Source: Campylobacter sp. RM5004 (GTDB lineage Bacteria > Campylobacterota > Campylobacteria > Campylobacterales > Campylobacteraceae). From it: a stretch of DNA of 64,000 bases. How positions within the stretch are numbered: the stretch's first letter is position 1; the number at the start of each line of letters is the position of its first letter. The notes below the pieces were generated by a model. That model did no database searches. It saw only the letters and a program-made list of their open reading frames with translations, and was not told the DNA's origin. The translations under genes and the position numbers were made by a program. The stretch covers positions 1,268,409 to 1,332,408 of the forward strand of contig NZ_CP059599.1 of assembly GCF_022369455.1 (NCBI RefSeq), given 5' to 3'. Below, piece by piece: positions 63,321 to 64,000 of the stretch.

Positions 63321-63891
63321 TAAAATCTTTTAGACCCTGCACGAATTAAAATCTTGATTTTAGTTTTATAATTCTTTTTTAAACAATCTGCTTAAAACAA
63401 AAATGAGTGAGATTTGATTTTAATTTGAATTTATATAAAGCAAATCAATATTTTTAGTTTTATAAAGTCTAAATATTATTTTTAAATTCCTATTTCAAAT
63501 TCTTTGAAATTTTAAACAAAAGCTATTGATAATTATTATAAGTTCGGAACAAAAATCCTAAATCCTAAATAATTCAAACAAAAGTTATAAAAGAAAAAAA
63601 TATAAAAGTATTTGAAGTTATAAGCAAAAGAATTTGAAATAAGAATTTAAAACAATGTTTAACCTTATAAAACCAAACTAAATCTTCACTTGCATTATTT
63701 TTAATTTTAAAAATTATCTTACAAGTGCTTAGAACAATTTAAAAGCTAATTCCTAATTCAAATTCTTTTATCTTAAGCTTTAAAATCTTGCACGAATTGA
63801 TTAGAATAATTTATGTGATTTGCTTTAATAAAAATCAAAAACCCTAATAAATCACACATTTTTCAACATTAAGATTTTTAATTTGATTGTT
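63321..63891. other. Gene-free AT-rich stretch with isolated dispersed elements
   Basis: No convincing gene is seen in about 570 bases. Isolated element copies lie at 63485-63502 (exact forward), 63630-63647 (one-mismatch reverse) and 63748-63765 (exact forward). The word TGCACGAATT occurs twice (near 63338 and 63791) with similar flanks, suggesting an old duplication. Confidence 0.7.
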
Positions 63892-63942
63892 TATTCCTAT
63901 TTCAAATTCTAAAAATTACCAAAGGAATTTGAAATAGGATTT
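63892..63942. repeat. Inverted pair of dispersed elements after the last gene
   Basis: A forward copy at 63892-63909 and a reverse copy at 63925-63942, each with one mismatch, end 6 bases before the stop of the minus-strand partial gene, in terminator position. Confidence 0.88.
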
Positions 63943-63947
63943 TAAAA

Positions 63948-64000
63948 TTATAAAGATTTATAAATTACATCTAAAACGCTGCCATCACGATATTCTACAA
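63948..64000 (-). CDS. 3' end of a gene, possibly citrate lyase alpha subunit
   Basis: The last 16 codons of a minus-strand gene that continues beyond the window: VEYRDGSVLDVIYKSL followed by TAA (63950-63948). The EYRDGSVxDVI ending resembles, from memory, the C-terminus of the citrate lyase alpha subunit CitF. With only 16 residues the name is a suggestion. The coding frame itself is well supported by the clean stop and the element pair behind it. Confidence 0.45.
   Translation of the reverse strand, partial: VEYRDGSVLDVIYKSL

Overview
The window is AT-rich chromosomal DNA of a Campylobacter-type bacterium (Campylobacterota). Evidence for this is the codon use, strong AAGGA ribosome sites, the trpS-serS-TPR, tal-cheW-cheA(REC)-cheV-lpxH-like-greA-lpxB, hemC-ubiD-flaG-fliD-fliS and hspR-cbpA gene orders known from Campylobacter, a katA-ankyrin pair, and futalosine-pathway menaquinone genes. 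The species cannot be fixed from sequence alone. No tRNA, rRNA, insertion sequence, prophage or CRISPR array was seen.

Layout. 1-5.2 kb: partial gene, orphan gene, then minus-strand trpS-serS-TPR. 5.2-12.6 kb: plus-strand run of a flavoprotein, a coiled-coil envelope protein, TrmN6-like methylase, YkgJ protein, TPR protein, a TrpC-like remnant, a HIT protein and the selenouridine synthase mnmH. 12.8-15.5 kb: a surface autotransporter with a G8 tract in its signal peptide, 27 DEGSK repeats and a long non-coding upstream region containing A19. 15.5-31.3 kb: minus-strand housekeeping genes (ppk, mnmA, aminofutalosine deaminase, rimI, pth, rplY, a lone PilT-like ATPase, tal, chemotaxis core, greA, lpxB). 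31.4-38.5 kb: an S6-type serine protease autotransporter, two FecR-domain proteins with a TPR/outer-membrane barrel protein, and a PepE-like protein lacking its nucleophile. 38.6-45.4 kb: tetrathionate reductase ttrBCA, divergent from katA-ankyrin. 45.5-53 kb: two orphan amino-acid binding proteins with short leader ORFs, a frameshifted membrane protein gene, fdhU/fdhT-like genes and a complete polar amino-acid ABC importer. 53-64 kb: fliS, fliD, flaG, ubiD, hemC, a Kef-type antiporter, hspR, cbpA, gpmI, a gene-free stretch, and the tail of a probable citF.

The most striking feature is not a gene. An 18-base word, AATTCCTAWTTCAAATTC, or its reverse complement, occurs about 35 times by eye (17 exact, 14 with one mismatch, 4 with two). 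Most copies are inverted pairs just after stop codons, but about nine lie inside or at the ends of coding regions, where they are translated in several frames (EFELGN, EFEIGN, IPISNS, NLNSEF and others). Terminator-like pairs plus isolated coding copies is the signature of DNA uptake sequences in Neisseria and Haemophilus. A palindromic mobile element is the alternative. I know of no such element described in Campylobacter.

Functionally the window suggests a host-associated microaerophile: anaerobic respiration of tetrathionate, selenium-dependent formate dehydrogenase support, catalase, polar amino-acid uptake, flagella and chemotaxis, and a variable adhesin/protease surface.
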